DNA from: Epinephelus fuscoguttatus
Lineage: Eukaryota; Chordata; Actinopteri; Perciformes; Serranidae
Reading direction: 5' to 3'
Length of the DNA stretch: 64,000 nt
Assembly (NCBI RefSeq): GCF_011397635.1
Contig: NC_064770.1
Location: 37,162,598-37,226,597, forward strand
A program made the position numbers and the translations under genes. This document shows positions 45,881 to 57,000 of this stretch, one piece after another (position 1 is the first letter of the stretch; every line of letters begins with the position of its first letter). The notes below the pieces were generated by a model. It had not been told where the DNA came from. It saw only the letters and a list, made by a program, of their open reading frames with translations, and did no database searches.

Positions 45881-47000
45881 ACTGTTTTTAAGTGCCATTC
45901 TCATGGAATACTATTCTATGATATCTGGCATATTATACTGTGACTTTTAAAAAACTATTATTGTTCACATTTCCATGGCAAACTACACTATGACTTTTTA
46001 ATAGCATTTTGTAAAACATGACTTTTTAAATGGCATTTTTCATGGCTTTCTATACTGTGACGTTCCATGAGATGTTTCATGCTATAGCCTATACTGAGAC
46101 TTATTAGTGGCATTTTTCATGACATACTCTATTAGAACTTTCTTCATGGCATTTTTTTTTATTTCATACTATATTATGTTTTTTTAGTGACATGCCATAC
46201 TATGACTTTTGTATCATATGTTATGATTTTTTTAAATGGCATATTACACAAACACATACTACACTATCACTTTTTTAAATAGCTTTTTTAAAAAAAAAAA
46301 AACATGAAACATGACGTTTTTAATGGCATTTTTTTTTTACATACTATAATGTGACTTTAAACATTTTTAACACACTATACTATAGTGTTTTATGACATTT
46401 TGATGACATGCTATATTATGACTTTTTAAATGGCATTTTTTTTTTTTGACATACTATACTGTGTTTTTTTTTTAATGGCATTTTCTTTTCTTTTTTTTAC
46501 ATAGAACTTTTTTTTAATGGCTTTTTTTTTTTTTTTACATACTATACAATGATGTTTTTAATGGCATTTTGTAATGACATACTTTAGTGGCTTTTTTCCC
46601 ATACTATAATGTTTTTAATGGCAAACCACCCCCCGATTTGCCTTTAATGGACAGGACAGTGTGAGAAATGGGGGAGAGAGAGAGACAGTGGGGGGACGAC
46701 ATGCAGCCAGAGTCAAACTTGCAACCGCTGCAGTGAGGCATCACCTCTATACATGGGGCGCCTGCACTATCCACTACGCTACCGATGCCCCTGTGACTTA
46801 TGTTTTTAAATGGCTCTTTTAGGGCAAACAATACCATGACATTTTATGAGATTCTTTTTTTAATGGCATACACATACTACATTATGACTTTTTAATAGCA
46901 TTTTTTTTTTAACATACTTTCATGTTTAATGGCATTTTTATGACACAATATACTAAAATTTTTTAATGGCTCTTTTTGGGCAAACATACTATGACGTTTT
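45880..47000. repeat. Diverged, inverted relative of the 38-bp minisatellite
   Basis: Recurrent 'catactata(c/t)tatgactttttaatggcattttt' segments (given in part) at roughly 40-70 bp spacing are reverse-complement relatives of the 'aaaaagtcatagtatagtatg' motif of the 38.5-42.7 kb array, but highly diverged and T-rich. A tRNA-type SINE interrupts the array at 46630-46791. Confidence 0.65.
46630..46791 (-). mobile_element. tRNA-derived SINE
   Basis: The minus strand starts ggggcatcggtagcgtagtgg (A-box-like ggtagcgtagtgga). It has a B-box-like ggttgcaagtttgactc about 50 bases on, then 'ctgcatgtcgtcccccc', a (ct)n tract and 'tgtcctgtccattaaaggca'. This is the layout of teleost tRNA SINEs (head, CT-rich body, short tail). 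Confidence 0.75.
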
Positions 47001-47070
47001 TGCCAAATTTGAGGAAACTCTCTCAAGGCATTCTTGAAATATGACATTCATGACAATGAAACAAAGGCAA

Positions 47071-47097
47071 GGTCACCGTGACCCTTGACCTTTGACC
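47071..47097. promoter_or_regulatory. ERE core plus DR1-like site in first array unit
   Basis: GGTCACCGTGACC at 47071-47083 is a perfect 13-bp ERE core. TGACCTTTGACC at 47086-47097 is, on the other strand, GGTCAAAGGTCA, a DR1-type site of the RXR/PPAR/HNF4 kind. Confidence 0.55.
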
Positions 47098-47210
47098 ACC
47101 AAATTAGAATCAGGTCATTGTTAAGTCCAAGTGGACATTTGTGCAAATTTGAAAAAAAATTCCTCAAAGTGTTCTTGAGATATTGCTGTCACAAGAATAA
47201 GACGAATGCA

Positions 47211-47225
47211 AGGTCACAGTGACCT
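47211..47225. promoter_or_regulatory. Perfect 15-bp oestrogen-response-element palindrome
   Basis: AGGTCACAGTGACCT is a full inverted repeat of AGGTCA with a 3-base spacer, the consensus ERE. It is followed directly by a DR1-like TAACCTTTGACC (47226-47237). Binding is not shown by sequence alone. Confidence 0.6.
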
Positions 47226-48130
47226 TAACCTTTGACCACCAATTTAGAATCAGTTTATTGTTGAATCCAAGTGGACATTTGTGCCAAATTTGAAGAAATT
47301 TCCTCAAGGTGTTCTTGAAATATTGGGTTTAGAAGAATGAGACAAACACAAGATCACATTGTCCTTGATCGTTGACTACCAAAATCTAACCAGTTCATTC
47401 AGTCCAAGTGGATGTTTGTGCCAAATTTGAGAAAACTCCCTCAAGGCCTTCATCAAGGTTATACAGCTTTCAGGAGAATGAGGGGAATGCGAGGTCACAG
47501 TGATCTTCACTTTTGACCAAAAAATTCAAATTAGTATATTGTTAAGTATTAGTGGACGTTTGTGCCAAATTTGAAGAAATTCTCTCAAGGTGTTCTTGAA
47601 ATATTGGGTTTAGAAGAATGAGACAAACACAAGATCACATTGTCCTTGATCGTTGACCACCAAAATCTAACCAGTTCATTCAGTCCAAGTGGATGTTTGT
47701 GCCAAATTTGAGAAAACTCCCTCAAGGCCTTCATATATCTCGTTCACAATAATAAGTTGAATGCAAGGTCCCAGTGACCTTGACCTTTCATCACCAATTT
47801 AGAATCAGTTCATTGTCAAGTGGATGTTTGTGTCAAATTTGAAGGAATTTCCTCAATGTGACAAACACACGAGACAACGAGACAAACCACCAAAATTTAA
47901 CCAGTTCATTAAGTCCAAAATGGATGTTTGTGCCATATTTGAGGAAACTCCCTCAAGGTGTTCTTGAAATATCGTGTTCATTAGAATGAGATGCACGCAA
48001 GGTCCCAGTGACCTTTACCTTTGACCACTGAATCAGAATTAGTGGATGCTTGTGCCAAATTTGAAGAACTCCCTAAAGGAATTCCTGAGATGTCGTGTTC
48101 ATGAGAATAAGACATACGAAAACAAAAAGC

Positions 48131-49204
48131 AGGCTATCATTGGCGTGGAGACATAAAAGGTACCTAAATGTGCGTCACTGATGTGACACTGATTGGTGAC
48201 ATTTTTCTGACAAAGTTTAAAAATGGATTACTAATGTGATGACCTATAACCCATTAGACATACATGACATCATCATGGACTAAAGGAATTTATGCTATAA
48301 ATAGCTTATAAATACAACGTGAGTGAGTTGGGCTCCATAGACTTTAATGTATCATATAGCTCCTAATAATTCATAAACTGTACATGTCATGATAATGAGC
48401 ATAGGTACAGTTGATCGATGTGCAATACTGAGCATTTTGAAATATGAATGGAGTTTGCACTGTATACAATAGCAGATATAAATACAGTTGATGTCTATTG
48501 GATTGTTTTTAAATCTTAATAACTCAAAAAGTATAAAAGTTATCAATAAGAAAAGTCATAGCACCCATCTACAAAGAATCCCGCACGGTTCGACATATCA
48601 ATCGTTGTGGTAACATACAAGCTGTAGCAGGACATACAAATCAAAGAAAAATCAGTTTCCCACTATTGTCTCATTACATATGCAAATTTATGAATATTTT
48701 ATGAAAATACCTTCGGCATGGTTCAATATATGAACAGTATATGTGGCATAAATGGGTTTTGAGTTTTGAGAGAGCGAAAAAAGGCACAGAAGAAGAAGAA
48801 GAAGAAGAAAGCAAAAGAGTATGAGTGTGATTGCTGCTGCTTTCAGCACTCACACCAAAAATAATTACAAGTCAGCACTGACCTACTGTCAAACATCATC
48901 ATGAGAAAACAAAACCGTCAAAAAAGAGCAACGTTTTGTAGCACTGAGGCGACAAGGCAGCTTACAGTCACATTTCTATATTCATATGCAAGCAAACAAT
49001 CCTAGCATAGGACTGGAAAAATACTATTCAGTTACAGTTTGACTAACATAACTAAACTGATTCATATGATGGACATACTGTATATACTGTAGATTGATGC
49101 AAAAATAAAGTTTGCTTTCATCCTGATCTGTTCCTTCCCAATATAGCGACGCTGTTATTTTAGCATCTGGAAGCATTTTAAACAGCTGAATACTGGTCCA
49201 ACCA
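48131..49204. other. Intergenic DNA between the array and myh10
   Basis: No gene is supported. A short (GAA)n tract lies at about 48788-48808. Confidence 0.4.
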
Positions 49205-49385
49205 AAGACTGTATATAAAGATGGACGACACGTCTTCACTTCCTCCCACGGTGCAAAAATGAAGCCAAAATATCCCGGATACAGCTGCTGCCATCTTGTG
49301 CTTGTGACGTCATTTGGAGCTGAAGTCTGTGCAGTAGTGATCTCCGCCGTACCGAGTTCCCGCCGTCCGACCAATCGCGAGCAGC
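49205..49385 (+). repeat. Dispersed repeat ('gactgtatataaagatgga')
   Basis: It starts 'agactgtatataaagatgga', then 'ttcacttcctccc', 'aaaatgaagccaaaatatcc' and 'gctgctgccatcttg'. The head resembles the reverse complement of the end of the inner repeat near 16110-16130. I recognise the pattern as a fish short repeat (recalled, not searched). Confidence 0.5.
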
Positions 49386-51021
49386 GCCATTAATCACAAG
49401 CACAACGATTGGCACACACAGCTTAAACCCCCCCTTTTAATAGTAGCAAATAACATGTTCGCATCCCAACTTGTCAAATATCGCCGCTTTGTCTGTGGAC
49501 TTTTAACACTTTTAACAAATATTTAGCTAATATTAACTTTGCATTCTGGTACCTGTTGCACTGTCTGTGTCTGTAACGACTAACAACCAGTCTGAGCTAC
49601 ATTTTTGTCTTCAGCAACTGTGTGTTGAACATGTGACCAGAACAAAAAGGGATTGTTCCTGTTGCCATGGTTACCATTGATATGAGAAATAAAACCACAC
49701 GAGTTTCACCAGACATAGCGAAAAAGTATTAAATCAGAGTTTGCAGAGGAGAATGACACGTAGACTGACAGGTCCGTCACTCAGCGTCAGGACATGATAA
49801 CCCCGTCTTTCCCCGCCTGGTTTCATTCTCAACCTATATTACAAAATAAACTCGGCAACAAACCTTCCTGCTCACATGAGCTTTTAAATTGCACACCTGT
49901 GTCCAGTGCATTTTAAACCCTGTGTTAGTTGTCTGTGTATTATTAAAGGATTTTCAACTACAGTCAGATTGCCTCGGTTACATTTTTGGACTGCCTGCCT
50001 ACACGGCTTTTACACTGAGTGAGCTGGGCAGTCATTGTTTTTTATCTTTAAGTGACTCTGCCTCATCCTGAAGTGCACCTGATATTTTACAGCTAACTAC
50101 ACAGAGCCTTAACCCAGTGCTGCACTCCCTATTTCCCCTCAATGTCCGGGGATTGTTGGGCCCATCCACCTCCCCTCCCGCCTGACATACAGGGACTTTA
50201 TCAGTTCTTTTTATAAAGTTGCTGTCGGTGCCGTTACAAGCTGTTGCTGCCCGACAGTGTATCATATCACCATGAAAGGAGCCTTTGTGTGTCAGTACCT
50301 GACACTAAAATCACTGACAAAGCGGCGGCCTTTGACGAGTGGAGAATGATAACGGGCTGCAAATAGCTACTTAATACCAAAATCAGAAAAACAAAAGAAC
50401 AAACATCAGCGTGATAAGAACTGCCCAAAATGACAGACACCACATTTGGGGAAAAATTAGTTAGTTACTCCACTTTTGGGGAGCTGTCACATCGTCCATC
50501 TTTATGATACAGTCGACCGGTCCAGCAGAGGATAATTATCATCACCTCATGAGCTCAATCAGGGGGTTCATGTGTCTGTAATGTGTGCGGGTTTTTTAGT
50601 CGACGATGTCTGCACATGTGCATCTGTTTTTGTGCATTATTGAAGTAAAGCACTTCTATCTGTGATGCAGCTCAGCTCCCATTCAGGTTACTGAAGTACT
50701 CGACGCATTATGGAAGTTGCTATGGCGTTATGCAGCCCTGCAGCTTGAGGAGGGGTAAGGCAGAGTAGTGCTTCTTTAAAACTTTAAGTGGGGTTGGTAA
50801 AGAGAGCGTTGGGGGTCCAACTGCTGGTGTCTGCTACGGTTTAGGAATATGGGGATTCTGTTGCTGAGATCATGCTGCTTGTGTTTGGAGAGATCAGATC
50901 TTTACAGACATGGACCAGAGGGGCAGGACGAGGGTCCCTATTCAAGCTGGGAGGAAGTATCTGTGTTGGGGCTGAGAGATGATTCGCTGATGGGGGAGCA
51001 AAAGTTAAGGCTTTCCCTCCT
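49386..51021 (-). other. myh10: myh10 3' UTR and downstream DNA
   Basis: This lies directly 3' of the myh10 stop on the minus strand. No canonical AATAAA was confidently placed on that strand; an ATTAAA (TTTAAT on the plus strand) occurs near 49435. The 3' end of the transcript is therefore unresolved. Confidence 0.35.
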
Positions 51022-54000
51022 CTACTCCGGCTGCGGCGCCGGCGTCTCATTGGCATTGTTGTCGGTGATCTTGTTTTCCAGCTCGTCGTCGGACAGGAGG
51101 TCCAAGGAAGTTCCCTCAACCTGAAGAGGACGTCTGCCTGGGCGAGTGGAGGAGAAGCTGATGGGGCCACCGCGCCTGCAGGTAAAGGTAAAAAACAAAG
51201 GTCAGAGAAGAAAAAGAGGAATAACTGCTCACGAATTGTGAATGTCAGACAGTGAATGCGTCTGTCTGCTTCACCGTACCTGAGGCGGTTCTTGAGTGTG
51301 TGAACCTCGCGGCTCAGGCCCTCGCTGGCCTCGGTGGCGTCATCTAGCTCTCTCTGCAGTTTCCTGCGTGAGGCGTTGGCCCTCGTGGCTTCTTCCTCAG
51401 CCTCCTCCAGCTGACGCTTCAGCTGCTTCATACGAGAGCTAGCCTTTTCCACCTTCACACACACACACACACACACACCCAGAAGAAATAAATAAATCCT
51501 CAAAAAATAAAAAATGTGATCAAAGGACTCTATTTAGGGGCAGCAGGCTCGGAAGGTGACCTGACTGATCTTTCTTAAAACCAAAGTGGGGCTAAACAAT
51601 TTGTGGGAGACAGGAGGCATCATTTTCATGTCAGCTCCTTGGGGAGAAATCATCAGCGTTTGTATTTATTGATTTGATGATTTTATTTCCCACAGTAGCG
51701 AGTGAGGGGAGTCTGCTGCTCACAGACAGACGGGGAGCTGACTAATCAGTGAATATTCTGTTAATGTGTAGAAACACATGATTTGAGCAGCTGTCTGTGC
51801 AGATTACGCTTCACTAAACATGATAGAAATAGACTCAGGCCCTGATCACACAGGAAGTGTTTAAGCAGCTGGAGGCGGCTTTTTGTGATCGTTCTTAATG
51901 CTTTTTGCTCACAGTTTTTGTGTTGCAACACACCTTATGTTCCTGCGTTTCAGGCGCCTGGCATTTTTTCCGGAACGCTATGAACTCGAGTTGAAAAAAT
52001 TTCAACTCAAAGTGGAAAAGTGCCCCACATCATCTCCACTTTTTTCCCATTGTCCAGTCAGATGATTTGAGAGGCGGGCCTTCTGTGGTGGTCACGACAG
52101 CAAGTCTACAGTTGGTAAACAATGGAGGAGAAACTGGTGGTAGTGGTTGCTGGATACCCAGAGCTATACGGCCTGATGATAGACAGCAGGTTGTCAAACT
52201 GCCCCTGAGTCATCCTAAAATCTGCCTGTAAACGTCCATGATGGAGGAGAAGCTCCTGGACCAACTGGTGGTACTCCCCATGATCCAGCCTCTTTTTTAG
52301 GGTCTCATGTACCCACACAGATCTCTGTTTATCTGCTGACAGCCTCTCACCCTCAACCAGAGCTACAGACAGCACCCTCTGCCTCAACATGGCAGCAACT
52401 ACATACTGATCAACGGTAGATTAATTTACACAGGAAGGTTAGTGTAAGGACATGATGGGGTGGTCGCTTGGCAACAATATAAAGGCACAGCAAGCGCTTT
52501 TTTTCACTAGTGGCATTCAGTATCTGCAAAATGTCTCTGTGTGATCGACACAGCAGCGTTAACGACAGCTTCGTCAGACATACTTGTTCTTTAAACTGGT
52601 CGGCGTGGCGACGCTCATCCTCCACTTGCATGCAGATTTCTTTCAGCTTCTTCTCGGTCCTTCTCACGGTCTTGTTGGCGGCTGCTCGCTCCCTTCGATG
52701 CAGAACAAGTAAAGGTCAAAGAGACAAAGCCAGATTTAGTGTTACAGGTAAAATATGTTTTAGTTCATTTCATATTTCAGCCTGGTTTATGGTTTTTGAA
52801 CTGTCAGTTTGAGTAAGGAGGACAGCGTATTGAGCTCTCACTTGGCCTCCTGCTCCAGCTGTTCCTCCAGCTGTGCTATCTTGGCCTCCAGGGCGGTGAT
52901 GGAGGCCTTGAACCTGTTCTTCACAGAACCCTCCAGCTCTCCCAGCTTGGCCCGCAGCTCCTTGTTTTGACGCTCCAGTTGCTGCCGAGCGTTTTCGCTC
53001 TTCTGTCCCGTGCTGCGCTCTGCACTCAGCTCTGTGGTCAGGGTGTCCACCTGAGGGACAGAGAGAGAGGAGGAGGTGAAGATATGTTGCACAGGCTGAT
53101 TAAGAATTCTCCCAGAACACCAGAAGCAGTCCATTAAAAATAGGGACAAATAAAGATGATCAATGACGATGTTCTCTAATCCTGTTCCAATATTACACTG
53201 CACCTGCATGGTTGTCTTTCTGAAGCGGTCGTTGAGCAGCTCCATGTTGCCCTGCTCCTCTTCCAGCTCCTCCTCCAGCTGAGCGATGCGAGCCTCCAGC
53301 CTCCTCTTCTCATCCATCAGAGCAGACCTGACACACACAGATGAAGAACATCCAAATATAATATCTCAAAATGGAAATAAAATGTTCAGAAAAGCCTGCC
53401 TGGAGAGCAAAACAGCTTCGGCTTGAGAAGAATGTGCTCTGATATAATAATCTCCATTCGTCTTGTGCAGGTTAAAACACAATATAAACAAGGAGATGCG
53501 TCTGTCCACAGATAACATGGTGAGGGTGAGGATAACTTACTTTCCAGAGGTGCTGTTTGAGATTTCATCTTGCAGCTCATCTCGTTCCTGCTCTGCGTGG
53601 CGTCGGCCCCTCTCAGATGCTGCCAGGTCCTGCAGGGAAAGGTCAAAGGTTAAACATAAGGATCATACTTGTGTTCGGCCATGTCGTCTAGCTAGTTTGC
53701 TGTCTCTGTCACGTAGCTGTCTGTTAGTCAGTCACGTCACTTAAAAATAAAAGCTCTGTACCTGAAATTCACTGTACTTTAACATTAAAGTGTTTTTTTT
53801 GTTTTTGGTTTTATTTACAAACTTGATATATTTGCGAGTCACTTGCGGCCCATTCAGAAGGTTGCATTCAGTCCACCAGTTGGGATCCACTCATCTAATA
53901 GATACAGTCAGTATTTATGGGAACCCCCACAAAACGTCACATCCATTCACACTAAGGGGGAAAACAAAGCATTTGCTACCATGCTGAAGAGCTGCTGCAT

Positions 54001-57000
54001 GTCAAAAAAGAGATTAAAAATCCAGAGTTAAAGAGTATTTTTTAACCTAGACCCTATTTTCCCATGTTTTTGTGTCTTAAGTGCTTATTGGGAACAACAT
54101 TTTAAAAAACTGGTTCAATATCGCAGCAGTAGCCGACTGCAAAGAAACACTAGTGTCACTTTATGCCCACTTAAAGTGTTTGTTTTTGCCACGGACAGGC
54201 TCAGATTGTTATTGTGTCTGACATTATAGAAAGGATCCTTACGGAGATAGACCCTTTTTTAAAGAGTAGGATCCTTTCTGATTAACCAGAAACAGCCCCA
54301 AAATCACTATCGTCAGACCCACCAGACTCCATTTAAATAAACAGTAATTTTATCACTGTAAAACAGAATTCATTTAATGTTGACAAAAACACATCAAACT
54401 CATAAAAGCTGTCTTGGTTTGTCTTTCTACTGTTTTAGCAATCACCAGCTCTGGTATGGTTGAAATAAACCCTTAATTCACCCTTTAAGATGTAAAAACA
54501 TGCTGGGCTCTATACATGCTTAAATGATTGTTTTTTTAAATGGAGTCTGGTGTGTTTGGTAAAGGTGAATTCAGGGCTGTTTCTGGTTCAACAAAAAGAA
54601 TATAACGCTTTATCCGAACAGCCACTGGTAAAAAAGTTGTGAGCCTCCAACGACCTGCAGCTCTCAAGGTTGCAAATCCCTGCTAACGTTAAAGCACATA
54701 CGTCAAAACAGACGCTAACAGGTGTCTCTTATGTGAGTTTAAAAAACACAGTTTCTAAGAATTTACAGGCTTGGGTAAAGGACTATTTTCCCCCTCGCCG
54801 ACCAGTTGACCTCTACAACAAACATTACAAAATGTCTGCAAATCAGATTGACATTTTGTCCTGTACCTCATGCAGCTGTACAATCTCAGCCTCCAGACTC
54901 TTCAGTTTCTTCTCATTTTCCTTGGATATGGCGAAAATATCATCTCTAGAAGCACGGGCGTCTTCTAACTCTCGCTGGTAGTCCTTCATTTGGGCCTGAC
55001 GGAAAAAACAAATGGCTGCAGTGCTCAGAATCAGAGTGGTTTGAATGGAGAATATGTGTGATTCAAACATTAAATCTGTACCTGTAACTTGCGCAGCTGT
55101 TTGATGGCTTCATCTCGAGCCTTGTTGGCTCCCTCTATGTGACCCTCTATATCCTTCAGATCCATCTCCAGCTTCTTTTTAGCAGCTACAGCCAAACCTC
55201 TCTGCTTCCTCTCGTCCTCCAGCTCTGCCTCCATCTCTCGCACCTGAGGGGGAGCCAGTGCAAGTTATTAGTGTGCTGGGCTTTAACTGTTAACTGTTGT
55301 TGTGTAATGTACAGTGTCTGATTCTGCACCTGCTTGACTAACGCTCTCTTCTTCTCGTCGTTCTGGTCGTCCCGGCCCTGGAGGTCTCTCTCATACTGGG
55401 CTTTCATGGCCTGCATGTTGACCTCCAGACGCAGCTTGGCGTCCTCTGTGGCCTGCAGCTCGTCCTCCAGCTCCTCCAGCTGAGTCTTCATCTCCTCCAG
55501 CTGCTGCTCCAGAGTACGCTTGGACTTCTCTAGCTCGTGGACCTGATGGGGAGGAGATAAACAGAAGGCGATCAGTGAGGCTGCTGCTGAACTGTCACAG
55601 CAACTCACACATGCTTTATTCATCCTAACACTCACGTTCTTGCCCACGTCGTCCTTGGAGCTCATCAGATCTTCCATTTCGGCACGAAGCTGCTTGTTAA
55701 CCCTCTCCAGCTCCTCTTTGGCCTCCAGCGCCTCGTCCAGAGCTCTGGCCATAGACAGAGCTTTGGTCTCCTTCTCCCTGGCCTCAGCTTCAGCGCGGTC
55801 ACGCTCTTCAGCGTAACGGGCTGATATGCTCTTCTCTTCAGCCAGCATCTGCAGAGCAGGACGACATCAGATTGTTTATGAAAATTACTTGTGTAATTTG
55901 GAATTATGGTAGTGATATTGTCTCCTGAAGTGTATCTAAACTGCAGAGACAGAGGATTAAATTGTTGTATTTCAAAATAGCTCTAAAGGCCCAGACACAC
56001 AAAACTGACATTAAAGAACAAGCGGCAACAAAGGCGGACTGGTGCATCACCAAAACAACCGGACTGAGACCTTCTTGAAGAGGTGGTCTCAGTCCGGTTC
56101 CAAAGGAACTCTGGTGCGGTTGGTTTGTGGTGAGAAGGTGTTCCGACCTGGATGTGAAGCAACTGCAGTCACATGACACATTGTTTGGGTTAAACATGAG
56201 CATGTTACAGTCCTGGAGGATTATTAATGTGCACCTCCTCCTGTACTGCCTTAATATGCACATTCAGCACATCCAATGCATCAAAACATTGTTTTCTAGT
56301 TGGAGCCGCGTTTGCCTCATTTTCAAACTGTATGGTTTGACTAAAATGAACAATGACAGCAATATAGTCCACGATGAGCAGCGCTAAAATCAACCTGCGT
56401 AGTTGTCCCTCCATTGTGACATTAGAAAGTGTCACATTTATCTTGCAAGTGTACTCTTCTTCAACGTTTGCTTTACTTCCTGGATTTTTCCCACATGGAA
56501 ATTCTGACCAATGATCTGGTGTAAGCAAGACCACTCTGAAAGCTCTAACTCTCCATACCAGCAGGCGGCGGTAGTCTGTATTCTTCATTCAAGGGAAACC
56601 AGAACGTCAGGACAGCTTCAAGATGCTAGTTAGCCAGTTAGCACATTAACAACACAACCCAGCGCTGAAAGAACAAAGGATATTTACTGTGCACCAGCGA
56701 ATAATAACACAAAAAGTTAAGAGATGTTTCTGCTACAGAGCTCAATGGCTAAAATAATAATCGTAGCTAATAAGTTTGTTTCAACCTTATGCCCTTTTGA
56801 CTTAAGCCAATTGTTTACTTTCCTCACTTCAGTTTCTCCCTGCTGCAGTGAGCTTAACTGCAAATCAGAGTGATTTCATTCAACGACGGGCTCCGCCATC
56901 GGACGCTGATTCAACACGCTGAATCAGCCAAAAAGCAGCCGAAAAGGACCAACTAGTACCAACGGTTTGGGACACAACATGAAGACTAGTGCGCCAGATG

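Larger units (their letters stand above)
47000..48130. repeat. 140-bp-period tandem array carrying nuclear-receptor motifs
   Basis: Units recur at about 47070, 47211, 47351, 47492, 47632, 47766 and 48000 (period near 140, one unit shortened). Each has the order 'aaggtcacagtgacctt', 'gacctttgaccacc', 'aatcagttcattg', 'tccaagtggatgtttgtgcc', 'aaatttgaagaaa', 'ctcaaggtgttcttgaaatat'. Units at 47318-47454 and 47599-47735 are almost identical, implying a recent two-unit (281-bp) duplication. Confidence 0.92.

Noticed and set aside
46630..46791. tRNA-like sequence as a functional tRNA gene
   Set aside because: Only A- and B-box-like blocks are present, followed by a CT-rich body and tail; the cloverleaf is not maintained, so it is a SINE.
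48788..48808. (GAA)n tract as a possible coding Lys/Glu run
   Set aside because: Isolated microsatellite without an open frame of useful length.
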